Shown: positions 8,306 to 14,970 of the stretch, one piece after another
Numbering within the stretch: position 1 is the stretch's first letter
Layout: every line of letters begins with the position of its first letter
Assembly (NCBI RefSeq): GCF_036240795.1
Contig: NZ_CP108454.1
Coordinates: 496,001-560,000, forward strand
Direction: 5' to 3'
Source of the DNA: Streptomyces sp. NBC_01268
GTDB taxonomy: Bacteria > Actinomycetota > Actinomycetes > Streptomycetales > Streptomycetaceae
DNA length: 64,000 nucleotides
The notes under the pieces: model-generated
Databases searched by the model: none
What the model saw: the letters and a program-made list of their open reading frames with translations, nothing else
Told to the model about the DNA's origin: nothing
Made by a program: the position numbers and the translations under genes

Positions 8306-8395
8306 ATGATGGTCATCGGTCTCGTAGCGCTCGCTGCCCTGCTCGTGGGCGCGTGCAGCTGGCACCTGCTGCGGCGCTACAAGAGCCGCGGCTGA
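8306..8395 (+). CDS. 29-residue membrane peptide
   Basis: Tiny ORF with an ideal ribosome site (CAGGAGG five nucleotides before a tandem ATG-ATG). The product is one hydrophobic helix, MVIGLVALAALLVGACSWHL, followed by a basic tail (LRRYKSRG). It ends 47 bp before the sigma-factor ATG, so it may be a leader cistron for that gene. No function can be assigned. The signal order (ribosome site, transmembrane helix, positively charged end) argues it is translated. Confidence 0.55.
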   Translation: MMVIGLVALAALLVGACSWHLLRRYKSRG

Positions 8396-8442
8396 CCGGC
8401 GCCCACCGCACGGAACGTCTTGTGATTGCGAGTAGCCCGCCC

Positions 8443-9066
8443 ATGAACCATCGCTTCAGCTGGCCCGACGAGCGGCTGATCAGAGCCGCCCAGGACGGCG
8501 ACGTCCCGTCGCTGACCACCGTCGTCATGCGGTCGCAGCCCCATGTGCGCAGGTTCGCCCTGTCGCTGTGCGCCTCCCCGCAGGACGCCGAGGACGCGGC
8601 GCAGGAGGCCCTCATCATCCTCTACCGGAAGATCGGCACCCTGCGGGCGAGCGGTGCGCTCGCCTCGTGGATGTTCCGGATCGTGCGCAACGAATGCCTC
8701 CGGCAGGTCCGTTCGCTCGTGGCGACGAGGCGCGCCGAACAGCCGGACCAGCCGGGGGCCAAGCCGGACGCGGACGCGGAGCCGTCCGCCGAGGACGCGG
8801 TACTGCGCAGGCTGGAGGCCGAGCGGATCGCGGCCGCCGTCAGCGCGCTGCCCCGCGACCAGCGGCAGGTCCTGATCATGCGGGACGTCCAGGGCCTGCC
8901 CGGCAGGACCGTCGCCGACGCGCTCGGCCTGAGCACGGCCGCGATGAAGTCGCGGCTGCACAGGGCACGTGCGGCTCTGCGTGACGCCCTGGAGGCCCCC
9001 GGCCCGGACACCGGCCTCGCCACCGACCGGATCACCGCCCCACCAGCCGAAGGAGACCCGCTGTGA
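8443..9066 (+). CDS. ECF-family RNA polymerase sigma factor
   Basis: 207-residue sigma-70 family protein of the extracytoplasmic-function group. The sigma2 region shows SPQDAEDAAQEALIILYRKI and the ASWMFRIVRNECLR promoter-melting segment. The sigma4 helix-turn-helix is at residues ~135-190 (LPRDQRQVLIMRDVQGLPG; ALGLSTAAMKSRLHRARAAL). A GTG at 8422 in the same frame is an alternative start; neither has a strong ribosome site. The stop overlaps the start of the next gene by 4 nt (GTGA), as is usual for sigma/anti-sigma pairs. The stimulus and target promoters are unknown. Confidence 0.9.
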   Translation: MNHRFSWPDERLIRAAQDGDVPSLTTVVMRSQPHVRRFALSLCASPQDAEDAAQEALIILYRKIGTLRASGALASWMFRIVRNECLRQVRSLVATRRAEQPDQPGAKPDADAEPSAEDAVLRRLEAERIAAAVSALPRDQRQVLIMRDVQGLPGRTVADALGLSTAAMKSRLHRARAALRDALEAPGPDTGLATDRITAPPAEGDPL

Positions 9067-9416
9067 AGACCGCGCAGCCCCCGCACGCCGCCGAGGCGGG
9101 TGCCACCGCACCGCCCCCGGCGCCCGCGATGAACTTCGCCAGCACGTCCGTCCCCCGCCACCTGGCACGGGGCGCCATCGGATTCGGGCTGATCATCGGC
9201 TCGATCGCCGCGGTGCCCGTCGCCGGACCGGTCACCCTGCTCGCGGCCCCGCTGGCCCTGATCGCCTTCCGCGGCTGCCCGACCTGCTGGGCCGTCGGCC
9301 TGGCCCAGACCATCTCCCGGGGGCGTCTGCAACGCCGGTGCGAGGACGGCGTCTGTTCCCTCGCGCGGACGCACCCGGCGGCGCGGGCCGCGCACGAGAC
9401 GTCCGTCAGGCCCTGA
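9063..9416 (+). CDS. Small Cys-motif membrane protein coupled to the ECF sigma factor
   Basis: 117-residue protein whose GTG start overlaps the sigma-factor stop. A Pro/Ala-rich N-terminus of ~30 residues precedes one or two hydrophobic segments (GAIGFGLIIGSIAAVP and PVTLLAAPLALIAF). Then comes a GCPTCW motif (Cys72, Cys75) and a cytoplasm-like tail with two more cysteines (Cys93, Cys98). The hydrophobic part with a Cys motif recalls DUF2892-type inner-membrane proteins. No zinc anti-sigma HxxxCxxC motif is present. Position and coupling suggest it modulates the sigma factor, possibly through thiol redox state; this is inference. Confidence 0.7.
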   Translation: MKTAQPPHAAEAGATAPPPAPAMNFASTSVPRHLARGAIGFGLIIGSIAAVPVAGPVTLLAAPLALIAFRGCPTCWAVGLAQTISRGRLQRRCEDGVCSLARTHPAARAAHETSVRP

Positions 9417-10458
9417 CGGCCACGCCGGGCCGGGTGCGGCGGTCCCCCGGGCGGGCCGGGTCCAGCGGTGCGCGCAGGGCGGTGGCGTCGGCGTCCCAGG
9501 CGCGCGTGACCTCGGCCGCGAAACGGTCCTCCAGGAGCGTGGTGGCCTCCGCTCCGAAGGCGACGTCGTCGGCGAGGTGGGGCTCCTCGGCCAGGAGGGG
9601 GGCCACCACCTCGCGGCGGACGAGCTGTTCGTGGACCGCGTCGGCCTCGACGTGTTCGTCGTAGAAGAGCGCCGCGGCTCCTCGGGCGCCGGCGCGGCGC
9701 AGGGCGGCCGCCATGCGCGACGCCGCCGGGGACGAGGTGATCTCCAGGGCGGCGAAGTGGCCCACCAGGGCGCCCCGGTGGGACCGGCGGAGCCCGAACA
9801 GCGACATCAGGTTGGCGGGGGCCAGGGCGGCCGCACCCACCGAGGGCAGGTAGTGGCCGTAGGCGGGGTTCAGGCCGAGGTCGCGGAGGAGCTCCGCGTA
9901 CAGCCTGGCGTGCACGCGTTCCGCGCGGCCGCAGCCGTACTCGTCGTACTGCACCGTCATCATCCCGGCCTTGGCGCGGCCCTGGAGCCTGGGCAGCACC
10001 CACAGGTGCGGGTCGGCCTCGCGCAGTTGGTGCACCGACCGCAGGACCGCGTGCTCCCGCAGCCGCTCCAGGGTCCCGTGCCGGATCAGGTAGTGGGAGA
10101 CGCCCGTGCCGTCGACGGGTTCCGTCAGCAGGGCGTCGAAGACCTCCGAGAGGGGCGGGACAGGACCGCACTCGGCGCGCAGCGCCTCCTCGAAACGCGC
10201 TTCCAGCTGGGCTCGCAGCCGCAGCAGGTCCACGTCCCACTCGGCGTCGTCCGGGACGTCCTCGAAACCCCGGTAGTGCAGTTCGTAGCCGAGGTGGAGC
10301 GCCAGCTGCACGTCCTCGCCGTACGGGTCGGCGGCGGCGACGGCGTCCGACCCCGGCAGGGATCCGGGGCGGCCGCGCAGCCGGGTCACCACGGCCGAGG
10401 ACAGTTCCCCGCGCGCCGGTGGCAGCGCGGGTCCCGTCCGCTCGGGGTCGGCGGTCAC
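9406..10458 (-). CDS. Iron-containing redox enzyme (heme-oxygenase-like fold)
   Basis: 350-residue protein resembling the heme-oxygenase-like iron redox family. All-helical pattern with HLGYELHYRGF, then QYDEYGCGRAERVHARLYAEL (diiron-type Glu/His ligands) and ALFYDEHVEADAVHEQL near the C-terminus. Members of this superfamily bind a non-heme diiron centre and carry out oxidations or desaturations, but the substrate here is unknown. The GTG at 10458 is chosen because it overlaps the upstream CDGSH stop by 4 nt (GTGA) and follows a GGAGGGG ribosome site; the longer ATG at 10551 would overlap that gene by about 97 bp. The 3' end overlaps the convergent membrane-protein gene by 11 bp. Confidence 0.78.
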   Translation of the reverse strand: MTADPERTGPALPPARGELSSAVVTRLRGRPGSLPGSDAVAAADPYGEDVQLALHLGYELHYRGFEDVPDDAEWDVDLLRLRAQLEARFEEALRAECGPVPPLSEVFDALLTEPVDGTGVSHYLIRHGTLERLREHAVLRSVHQLREADPHLWVLPRLQGRAKAGMMTVQYDEYGCGRAERVHARLYAELLRDLGLNPAYGHYLPSVGAAALAPANLMSLFGLRRSHRGALVGHFAALEITSSPAASRMAAALRRAGARGAAALFYDEHVEADAVHEQLVRREVVAPLLAEEPHLADDVAFGAEATTLLEDRFAAEVTRAWDADATALRAPLDPARPGDRRTRPGVAVRA

Positions 10459-10763
10459 CGGGACCCCTCCGTCCGCGTCGAGGCCCGCCGTGAACGGTGG
10501 CGGTGGCTCGTGTCGCAGAACGGCTCCCGGAGACTGCGCCGGCATCGGCACAGCGCGACCACCGGACGATCGCTGCGGCGGATCGTTCCGTCGGGCAGGA
10601 CGATCTCCACGGGGCCTTCGACCAGCAGCGGTCCCTCGGCCAGCGGGGTGATCCGCGCCGCTGCCCGCTGCCTCTCCCCGTCCGGCATCCCCTCGTCCGG
10701 CATCCCCTCGTCCGGCATCCCCTCGTCCGGCTTCTCCGTGTACCGCTCCTCCGCCTGATGCAC
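10455..10763 (-). CDS. CDGSH-type iron-sulfur protein
   Basis: 102-residue protein with a GTG start seven nucleotides after GGAGGA. The C-terminal half holds the 3Cys-1His ligand set for a mitoNEET-like 2Fe-2S cluster: LCRCRRSLREPFCDTSH (Cys72, Cys74, Cys83, His87). The canonical CDGSH is replaced by CDTSH. The N-terminus contains the pentapeptide DEGMP three times in tandem, encoded by a perfect 15-bp DNA repeat, and is acidic and probably disordered. It is translationally coupled to the heme-oxygenase-like redox enzyme, so it may be that enzyme's electron donor. It is not membrane-anchored, unlike eukaryotic mitoNEET. Confidence 0.85.
   Translation of the reverse strand: MHQAEERYTEKPDEGMPDEGMPDEGMPDGERQRAAARITPLAEGPLLVEGPVEIVLPDGTIRRSDRPVVALCRCRRSLREPFCDTSHRHRSRRASTRTEGSR
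10684..10728 (-). repeat. Three 15-bp tandem repeats inside the CDGSH gene
   Basis: The unit GGCATCCCCTCGTCC (plus strand) is repeated three times head to tail. Its length is a multiple of three, so the repeat encodes DEGMP copies without disrupting the frame and can expand or contract harmlessly. Confidence 0.9.
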
Positions 10764-10935
10764 GATGTTCCTCCGCTCCGTGGGGCGACGCCCTGGCGGC
10801 TGCCCCGGACCGGACGGGTTATGCCTCCCTGAGGCGCGTGCGCGTGGTCGGACCGGGTAGTCGCACGGGCCCAGAGAGGATTCCGCCCCTGGTCGCACGT
10901 GCGCCGGGTGCGGAACACGGCCGGAGGAGGAGACC

Positions 10936-11496
10936 ATGAGCATGGTGCAGGAGACGATCCGGGTGACCGCCCCGCTGCGCGCCGTGTACGGGCAGTGGAC
11001 CCGCTTCGAGGACTTTCCGCGGTTCATGGACGGCGTCGAGGAGGTACGCCAGCTCGACGACCGCCTCTGCCACTGGCGCACGCGGGTGGCCGGCGTGACC
11101 CGGGAGTTCGACACCGAGATCGTCGACCAGCTTCCGGACGAGCGCATCGCCTGGCGCACCGTCGGCGACGGGGTCAGGCAGAAGGGTGTCGTCACCTTCC
11201 AGCGCCTCGACGAGGAGCACACACGGGTCAGCCTGGCCATGGAGGTGGCGCCGCAGGGGATCGTCGAGAAGGCCGGTGACGCCCTCGGCTTCCTGGAGGA
11301 GCGCGTCCGAGGCGACCTGCAGCGCTTCAAGGAGTACGTCGAGGAGGGCGGCGGCACCGAGAGCGGCTGGCGCGGGCGGCTGCGTCCGGCCGACAGCGTG
11401 GGCGAGGCACCGGAGCCTCCGCCGGAACCGTTCGAGCGCCCCGGTCCCTACCCCGGGCCGCTGCCGGACTCTCCCGAAGGCGCGCCCCACACCTGA
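10936..11496 (+). CDS. SRPBCC / polyketide-cyclase-like protein
   Basis: 186-residue protein starting at an ATG right after a GGAGGAG ribosome site. The first ~145 residues follow the SRPBCC (START-like) hydrophobic-cavity fold of the cyclase/dehydrase type: TAPLRAVYGQWTRFEDFPRF at the N-terminus, a central TREFDTEIVDQLPDERIAW and a long C-terminal helix (GDALGFLEERVRGDLQRF). The last ~40 residues are Pro/Gly-rich and probably disordered. A stress-associated accessory role is usual for the family in this kind of locus, but no ligand can be named. The stop overlaps the convergent methyltransferase by 49 bp. Confidence 0.82.
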   Translation: MSMVQETIRVTAPLRAVYGQWTRFEDFPRFMDGVEEVRQLDDRLCHWRTRVAGVTREFDTEIVDQLPDERIAWRTVGDGVRQKGVVTFQRLDEEHTRVSLAMEVAPQGIVEKAGDALGFLEERVRGDLQRFKEYVEEGGGTESGWRGRLRPADSVGEAPEPPPEPFERPGPYPGPLPDSPEGAPHT

Positions 11497-12185
11497 TCGG
11501 GCGCGGGCGGCGACGGGCGGACGGCGGCCTCGCTGACGGCCCGGATCACGACCAGTTCCTCGGCGCGGGTCCCCGGCTCGACCAGGCCGCCGCGTTCGAG
11601 CCAGCCGGCCCGCGCCGCCATGACGGGGCCGAAGCGCTGGACGCGCCGTGCCGAGACGTGGGCGCGCAGCCCTTGTGCGTACAGCGCGGTGAGGCTGGCG
11701 GCGATCCCGCTGAGGGAGGACTGCACCAGGAGGAGCACGCCGTCGCGGGCCAGGAGTTCGGGGGCGATCCGGCAGATCCGGTCCAGCAGCAGGCGTCCGT
11801 CGTGGCCCGCGTCCCAGGCGCGGCGGCGTCCTCGTACGGGTGCGGTCGGCGTCCGGGCGGGGACGTAGGGCGGATTGACGGTGACGAGGTCGAAGCGCTC
11901 ACCGGCGAGCGGCGCCGCCAGGTCTCCGTGCAGGACGCGCACCCGGCAGCCGTGCAGCCGCGCGTTGGACCGGGCCGCCGCGACGGCCGGGAGAGAGATG
12001 TCGGACGCGGTCGCCTCGGCTCCCCGACGGGCCGCGGCGACGGCCAGGACGCCCGTGCCGGTGCACAGGTCCAGCGTGCGTGCGCCGGGGCCGAGGGGTT
12101 CGCGGGCCAGGCTCTCCAGGAGCAGGGCCGTGTCGCCCTGCGGGCGGTAGACCCCGGGCGGTCTGATCATCCTCATCGTGTTCAT
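11448..12185 (-). CDS. HemK2/MTQ2-like protein glutamine methyltransferase
   Basis: 245-residue SAM-dependent methyltransferase. The AdoMet-binding glycine loop is LDLCTGTGVLAVAAARRG, the acidic residue after strand 2 is in ASDIS, and residues 104-107 are the NPPY signature of N5-glutamine and N6-adenine methyltransferases. The size and NPPYVP context fit the HemK/PrmC-like group that methylates Gln in proteins such as release factors. It lacks the N-terminal helical domain of true PrmC, so it is more like HemK2/MTQ2. The ATG at 12185 is used; one at 12176 is also possible. The C-terminus overlaps the convergent SRPBCC gene. Confidence 0.8.
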   Translation of the reverse strand: MNTMRMIRPPGVYRPQGDTALLLESLAREPLGPGARTLDLCTGTGVLAVAAARRGAEATASDISLPAVAAARSNARLHGCRVRVLHGDLAAPLAGERFDLVTVNPPYVPARTPTAPVRGRRRAWDAGHDGRLLLDRICRIAPELLARDGVLLLVQSSLSGIAASLTALYAQGLRAHVSARRVQRFGPVMAARAGWLERGGLVEPGTRAEELVVIRAVSEAAVRPSPPAPDQVWGAPSGESGSGPG

Positions 12186-12375
12186 CCCGCGCGGGTACCC
12201 GTCTCTCGCGCCCGCACACACCACAGCGGTCACGCCCGGACGGTTAGCGGCCCCGGCCGGGGGTAGCCGCGCTGGCGACCGTGGTTCCCGCCGCGTGGGG
12301 CCGATGCCCGCGTGATCGACACGCGCTCCGTGAGCGCCCTGGCGGCGGGGCCGGTTCGACGCCGAGGAGGCTGTC

Positions 12376-12531
12376 ATGATTCCACTCCTACTCGTTCTGC
12401 TGGTGCTCCTGCTGCTCTTCGGCGGCGGCTTTGCCCTGCACGTGCTGTGGTACATCGCGATCGCCGTGTTGGTGCTGTGGCTGCTGGGGTTCCTGTTCCG
12501 CGGCTCCGATCGGCGCTGGTACCGCTGGTGA
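12376..12531 (+). CDS. 51-residue hydrophobic membrane protein
   Basis: Small ORF with a GAGGAGG ribosome site seven nucleotides before its ATG. Two hydrophobic segments (IPLLLVLLVLLLLFGGGFAL and VLWYIAIAVLVLWLLGFLF) are followed by the short basic/aromatic tail RWYRW. This layout matches the short hydrophobic proteins frequent in actinomycetes and other Gram-positives. Function unknown. Confidence 0.7.
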   Translation: MIPLLLVLLVLLLLFGGGFALHVLWYIAIAVLVLWLLGFLFRGSDRRWYRW

Positions 12532-12712
12532 CGGGTCCGCGCTGAGCCGTCGGCCCGTGCGCCCCGCCCTTCCGGCCCGTCAGGCCCCCACGGTCAGGCG
12601 GGCCAGCCCGTCCACCACGCCGTCGGCGTCGGTGGCCGGTGGAACAGGAGCACGATCACGGGGAACACGACCGATGTCTCGCACGTGGCGCGGCACGAGG
12701 CGGTGAACTGCG

Positions 12713-13120
12713 ATGGACGGTTTCGAACTGGTGGACCTCTCCGTGTACACGGAGGAGCTGGGACGCCTCGGAGTGGTCCCGTCCGGAGGTACGGGCACTG
12801 CTCCCCTGCTGCTGCCGGAAGGCGCGGTCATCAACATCGGGATCACGTTCCGGCTGGGCCGGGAGGTCGACGGGCTGACCTTCGAGGAGACCCGGACCCT
12901 GGACGGGACGGAGCTCCCGACCGTGCGGACCGTGCTGGGCGGCTTCCGGACCGGCGGCCCCTACGAGGTGCGGCTGCCCCCGGAGCGGCTGCCGGTCGGC
13001 CGGGCGCACTGCGGTCTGTACGAGGTCACCTGCCGTTTCACCGACGGTGACGGGCGGGAGCTGGCGGCCTTGCGCCACCGGATGCGCCTGGTGCACCAGC
13101 CCACGGTGACGGCGACGTAG
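12713..13120 (+). CDS. RhoGDI-like (Rho GDP-dissociation-inhibitor fold) protein
   Basis: 135-residue cytosolic protein. Residues ~35-130 follow the immunoglobulin-like fold of eukaryotic RhoGDI in order: INIGITFRLGREVDGLTFEE resembles the RhoGDI segment KISFRVNREIVSGMKY. The next strand carries VRTVLGGFRTGGPYEVRLPP (compare MVGSYGPRAEEYEF). Then comes a P-x-G turn, and GLYEVTCRFTDGDGREL (compare GSYSIKSRFTDDD). The N-terminal Rab/Rho-binding arm of eukaryotic RhoGDI is not recognisable. In eukaryotes the fold holds a prenyl tail; here the ligand is unknown and no small GTPase is adjacent. No convincing ribosome site precedes the ATG. The next gene is convergent, with a hairpin between them. 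Confidence 0.65.
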   Translation: MDGFELVDLSVYTEELGRLGVVPSGGTGTAPLLLPEGAVINIGITFRLGREVDGLTFEETRTLDGTELPTVRTVLGGFRTGGPYEVRLPPERLPVGRAHCGLYEVTCRFTDGDGRELAALRHRMRLVHQPTVTAT

Positions 13121-13176
13121 TCGCTGGTCGGACGGCCCAGGCCGGCCCGAGGGCAGGGACACGGGCTCGGCGCGGA

Positions 13177-13210
13177 CACGGAGCGCACGGGATGCCCCGC
13201 GCGCTCCGTG
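13177..13210. terminator. Hairpin between convergent genes
   Basis: Perfect 10-bp inverted repeat CACGGAGCGC / GCGCTCCGTG with a 14-nt loop, between the stop of the RhoGDI-like gene and the stop of the amidohydrolase. It can act in both directions. There is no U-tract, as is usual in Streptomyces. Confidence 0.65.
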
Positions 13211-13216
13211 CGCGGG

Positions 13217-14089
13217 TCACAGGCCCAGGACGCGGAGGGCGTTCTCCTTGAGGATCAGGGGGCGGGCCTCCGGCTTGATGGCGAGGGTGTCGAAGTCGGC
13301 GAGCCAGCGGTCGGGGGTGATGACCGGGAAGTCCGAGCCGAAGAGGACCTTGTGGCGGAGGAAGGAGCCGGCCGCCTTGACGAGCTGCGGCGGGAAGTAC
13401 TTCGGGGACCAGCCCGACAGGTCGATGTACACGTTGGCCTTGTGCGTGGCGATGGAGATCGCCTCGTCCTGCCAGGGCACCGACGGGTGGGCGAGGACGA
13501 TCGTCAGGCCGGGGAAGTCGGCGGCGACGTCGTCCAGGAGCATCGGGTCGGAGTAGCGCAGCTTGATGCCCCGTCCCCCGGGCAGGCCCGCGCCGATGCC
13601 GGTCTGCCCGGTGTGGAACAGGGCGGGGACGCCCAGCTCCTGAAGGGCCTCGTACAGGGGGTAGTGCTCGGGGGCGTTCGGTGCGAACGCCTGGAGGCTC
13701 GGGTGGAACTTGAAGCCGCGCACGCCGTGGTCCCGGACGAGCGCGCGGGCACGGGCGACGGCGTCCGGTCGGTGCGGGTCCACCGAGCCGAACGGGATGA
13801 GGACGTCCGGGTGGGCGGCCGCGGCTTCCGCGATCTCCTCGCTGGACAGGGCCGGGTGGCCCAGGCCCGTGGTGGCGTCCACCGTGAAGACCACGGCGGC
13901 CATCCGGCGCTCGCGGTAGTGGGCGGCGATCGCCTCGACGGTCGGGGTGCGGTCCTGGCCCGCCTTGAAGTAGGCGGCCGAGGCGTCCATCAGCTCGGCG
14001 TCGAGCGCGAGGTGGCCGTGGGCGTCCTGCTCCACGTGGACGTGGAAGTCGATCGCGGTCAGGTCGGCGGGGTTCATCGGCGTGCTCAC
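13217..14089 (-). CDS. Amidohydrolase family protein (ACMSD-like)
   Basis: 290-residue TIM-barrel metal hydrolase or decarboxylase. Metal-site motifs are in order: FHVHVE (His-x-His) after strand 1, ALFHTGQTG in the middle, VLAHPSVPW, and LFGSDFPV with the C-terminal Asp. The set is closest to the aminocarboxymuconate-semialdehyde decarboxylase/2-pyrone hydrolase branch. The GTG at 14089 overlaps the upstream dehydrogenase stop by 4 nt; ATG at 14077 is an alternative. It is the last gene of the CoA-thioester operon and may hydrolyse or decarboxylate an intermediate. The actual substrate cannot be read from the sequence. Confidence 0.82.
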   Translation of the reverse strand: MSTPMNPADLTAIDFHVHVEQDAHGHLALDAELMDASAAYFKAGQDRTPTVEAIAAHYRERRMAAVVFTVDATTGLGHPALSSEEIAEAAAAHPDVLIPFGSVDPHRPDAVARARALVRDHGVRGFKFHPSLQAFAPNAPEHYPLYEALQELGVPALFHTGQTGIGAGLPGGRGIKLRYSDPMLLDDVAADFPGLTIVLAHPSVPWQDEAISIATHKANVYIDLSGWSPKYFPPQLVKAAGSFLRHKVLFGSDFPVITPDRWLADFDTLAIKPEARPLILKENALRVLGL

Positions 14090-14970
14090 AGGTGGTCGGT
14101 TCTCTTCTTGGCGTCGAGGAGGAGGTTCAGGAGGGTGTCCCGCGCGGCGATCAGGTCGGCCTCCGGCGTGCCGGCCAGCTCGTCGGCCACGCCCTCGGTG
14201 ATCGCGCGGGTCAGTTCGGGCGTGAGGCGCGGTGCGCCGAGGTCGGCCCACCACTCCTCCATGGGCGGGCCGAGGTGCTCCAGGACGTGGGCGATGCCGC
14301 CGGGGCCGCCCGACAGGTGCTGGTTGAGGAACGGGCCGAGCAGCGCCCAGCGCAGTCCCGGGCCGTGGGCGATGGCCGCGTCGATGTCGGCGACACTCGC
14401 CGCTCCCCGCTCGACCAGGGAGTACGCCTCGCGCCACAGCGCCGCCTGGAGCCGGTTCGCGACGTGGCCGGGGAGCTCCTGGCGGAGTCGGATGGGGTGG
14501 CGTCCGAGGGTGCGGTAGAAGGCCATGGCCTCTTCGACGGCGCCCTCGGCGGTCCGCTCGCCCGGGACGACCTCGACCAGCGGGATGAGGTGGGGCGGGT
14601 TGAACGGGTGGCCGACGAGGACCCGTTCGGGGTGAGCCGCGCAGGCCTGCTGGATCCGCGACGGCAGCAGGCCGGAGGAGCTGCTCGCCAGGACGGTGCC
14701 GGGCGGGGCGGCCGAGTCGAGGACGGCGAAGACCTCGTCCTTGAGCTCGGGGCGCTCGGGGCCGTTCTCCTGGACGAAGCCGGCGTCCGCGACGGCCTCG
14801 GCCAGGTCCGGGGTGAAGGACAGGCGCTCCTGCGGGGCGGTGACCGCCGCACGGAGCCGCGCCTCCGCGCCGGGTGCGGGGTCGGTCGCGACGACCTCGT
14901 GCCCGTACTCCAGGAAGAGGGTCGTCCAGGAGGCGCCGATGACCCCGGTCCCTACGACGGCGACCTTCAT
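14086..14970 (-). CDS. 3-hydroxyacyl-CoA dehydrogenase family protein
   Basis: 294-residue NAD-dependent dehydrogenase, two-domain. The N-terminal Rossmann motif is VGTGVIGASW. The substrate/catalytic region shows LASSSSGLLPSRIQ (catalytic Ser) and VGHPFNPPHLIPLVEV (catalytic His in HPFNPP). A helical C-terminal domain follows (PGHVANRLQAALWREAYSL). Length and motifs fit single-function 3-hydroxyacyl-CoA dehydrogenases and the related L-carnitine or gulonate dehydrogenases. Strong ribosome site (GGGAGGAG) before the ATG, which also overlaps the ligase stop by 4 nt (ATGA). Third gene of the operon. Confidence 0.87.
   Translation of the reverse strand: MKVAVVGTGVIGASWTTLFLEYGHEVVATDPAPGAEARLRAAVTAPQERLSFTPDLAEAVADAGFVQENGPERPELKDEVFAVLDSAAPPGTVLASSSSGLLPSRIQQACAAHPERVLVGHPFNPPHLIPLVEVVPGERTAEGAVEEAMAFYRTLGRHPIRLRQELPGHVANRLQAALWREAYSLVERGAASVADIDAAIAHGPGLRWALLGPFLNQHLSGGPGGIAHVLEHLGPPMEEWWADLGAPRLTPELTRAITEGVADELAGTPEADLIAARDTLLNLLLDAKKRTDHL

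Noticed and set aside
10455..11357. 300-residue version of the CDGSH protein extending upstream
   Set aside because: The extension overlaps the SRPBCC gene antisense and lacks similarity; the GTG at 10763 has a strong ribosome site.
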